Source of the DNA: Pavlovales sp. CCMP2436
Taxonomy: Eukaryota > Haptophyta > Pavlovophyceae > Pavlovales
Length of the DNA stretch: 14,647 nucleotides
Assembly: GCA_026770615.1 (NCBI GenBank)
Contig: MU631929.1
Coordinates: 57,596-72,242 of the forward strand
Direction of reading: 5' to 3'
In this document: positions 14,553-14,647 of the stretch, piece by piece
Layout of the letters: every line of letters starts with the position of its first letter
Position numbering within the stretch: the stretch's first letter is position 1
The notes under the pieces: generated by a model
Database searches by the model: none
The model's input: the letters and a program-made list of their open reading frames with translations, nothing else
Told to the model about the DNA's origin: nothing
Translations under genes and position numbers: made by a program

Positions 14553-14647
14553 TGATAGGGATTCAAGCTGGCGTCTGACTGTTCTGAATGTTGTGCTGGT
14601 CTGAGCGCTGCGTCGCCCATTGCCTGCTGCGTGCCTTAGTCGGCTGC
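14553..14647 (-). repeat. dispersed repeat copy at the right edge of the viral region, runs off the window
   Basis: It starts with TGATAGGGATTCAAGCTGGC and matches 7886-7975 at 88 of 90 positions in the same orientation. The window ends inside it, so its length is unknown. On the minus strand it ends with the conserved TTGAATCCCTATCA followed by a TA tail. Confidence 0.9.

Noticed and set aside
1..14647. tRNA or rRNA genes
   Set aside because: No cloverleaf with the conserved T-arm GTTCRANNC pattern and no rRNA-like stretch was noticed by eye; a covariance-model search would be decisive.

Overview
The window joins two kinds of DNA. Bases 1 to about 8036 are mostly GC-rich and look like the nuclear genome of a microbial eukaryote. 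An F-box-like gene with 27-residue ankyrin-type repeats of the 'GHLxVLQWARANGCxW' form, abundant repeats and few compact genes suggest a unicellular alga or similar protist (haptophyte-like is my guess). Bases about 8037 to 14552 are AT-rich, compact and clearly viral: an SF3/D5-type helicase, a double-jelly-roll major capsid protein (MCP) and an FtsK/HerA-type packaging ATPase. This is the core set of polinton-like viruses and virophages (Preplasmiviricota), so the stretch reads as an endogenous, damaged polinton-like virus.

Host part. 165-746 holds two small, weakly supported ORFs. 1046-2404 (minus) is the F-box/ankyrin gene, and a small gene (2616 on, plus) diverges from it. The starts of both genes and the region between them are repeated at 3961-4610 as a 650-bp direct duplication with a constant offset of 1748 bases. 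A perfect inverted repeat with 205-bp arms (2860-3286) begins exactly at one duplication breakpoint. A short membrane-protein ORF (3295-3540) follows. 4730-5800 is gene-poor. 5810-6526 encodes a membrane-anchored, coiled-coil protein with a 3CxxC zinc finger. 6527-8036 holds nested inverted repeats and pieces of a dispersed repeat.

Dispersed repeat. Copies lie in both palindrome arms, at 7594-7619, at 7884-8036 and from 14553 to the window end. All share one end (TTGAATCCCTATCA) followed by a TA-rich tail, and differ in length at the other end. Two copies keep the same reading frame up to the same stop codon. It behaves like a 5'-truncated retroposon. Copies in the same orientation border the viral region on both sides, and no viral terminal inverted repeat is visible.

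Viral part, left to right: helicase (+), acidic Cys-containing protein (+), small acidic protein (+), coiled-coil protein (-), unknown gene (+), MCP (+), ATPase (+), unknown gene (+). No integrase, DNA polymerase, protease or penton gene was recognised. The lesions are patterned: three genes carry only in-frame TAA/TAG codons (six, no TGA, no frame change), while the adjacent gene-MCP-ATPase block carries only single-base frame breaks (eight, seven with the sign of a one-base loss). Decay, sequencing error, and stop-codon reassignment or recoding are all possible; this is the main open question of the window.
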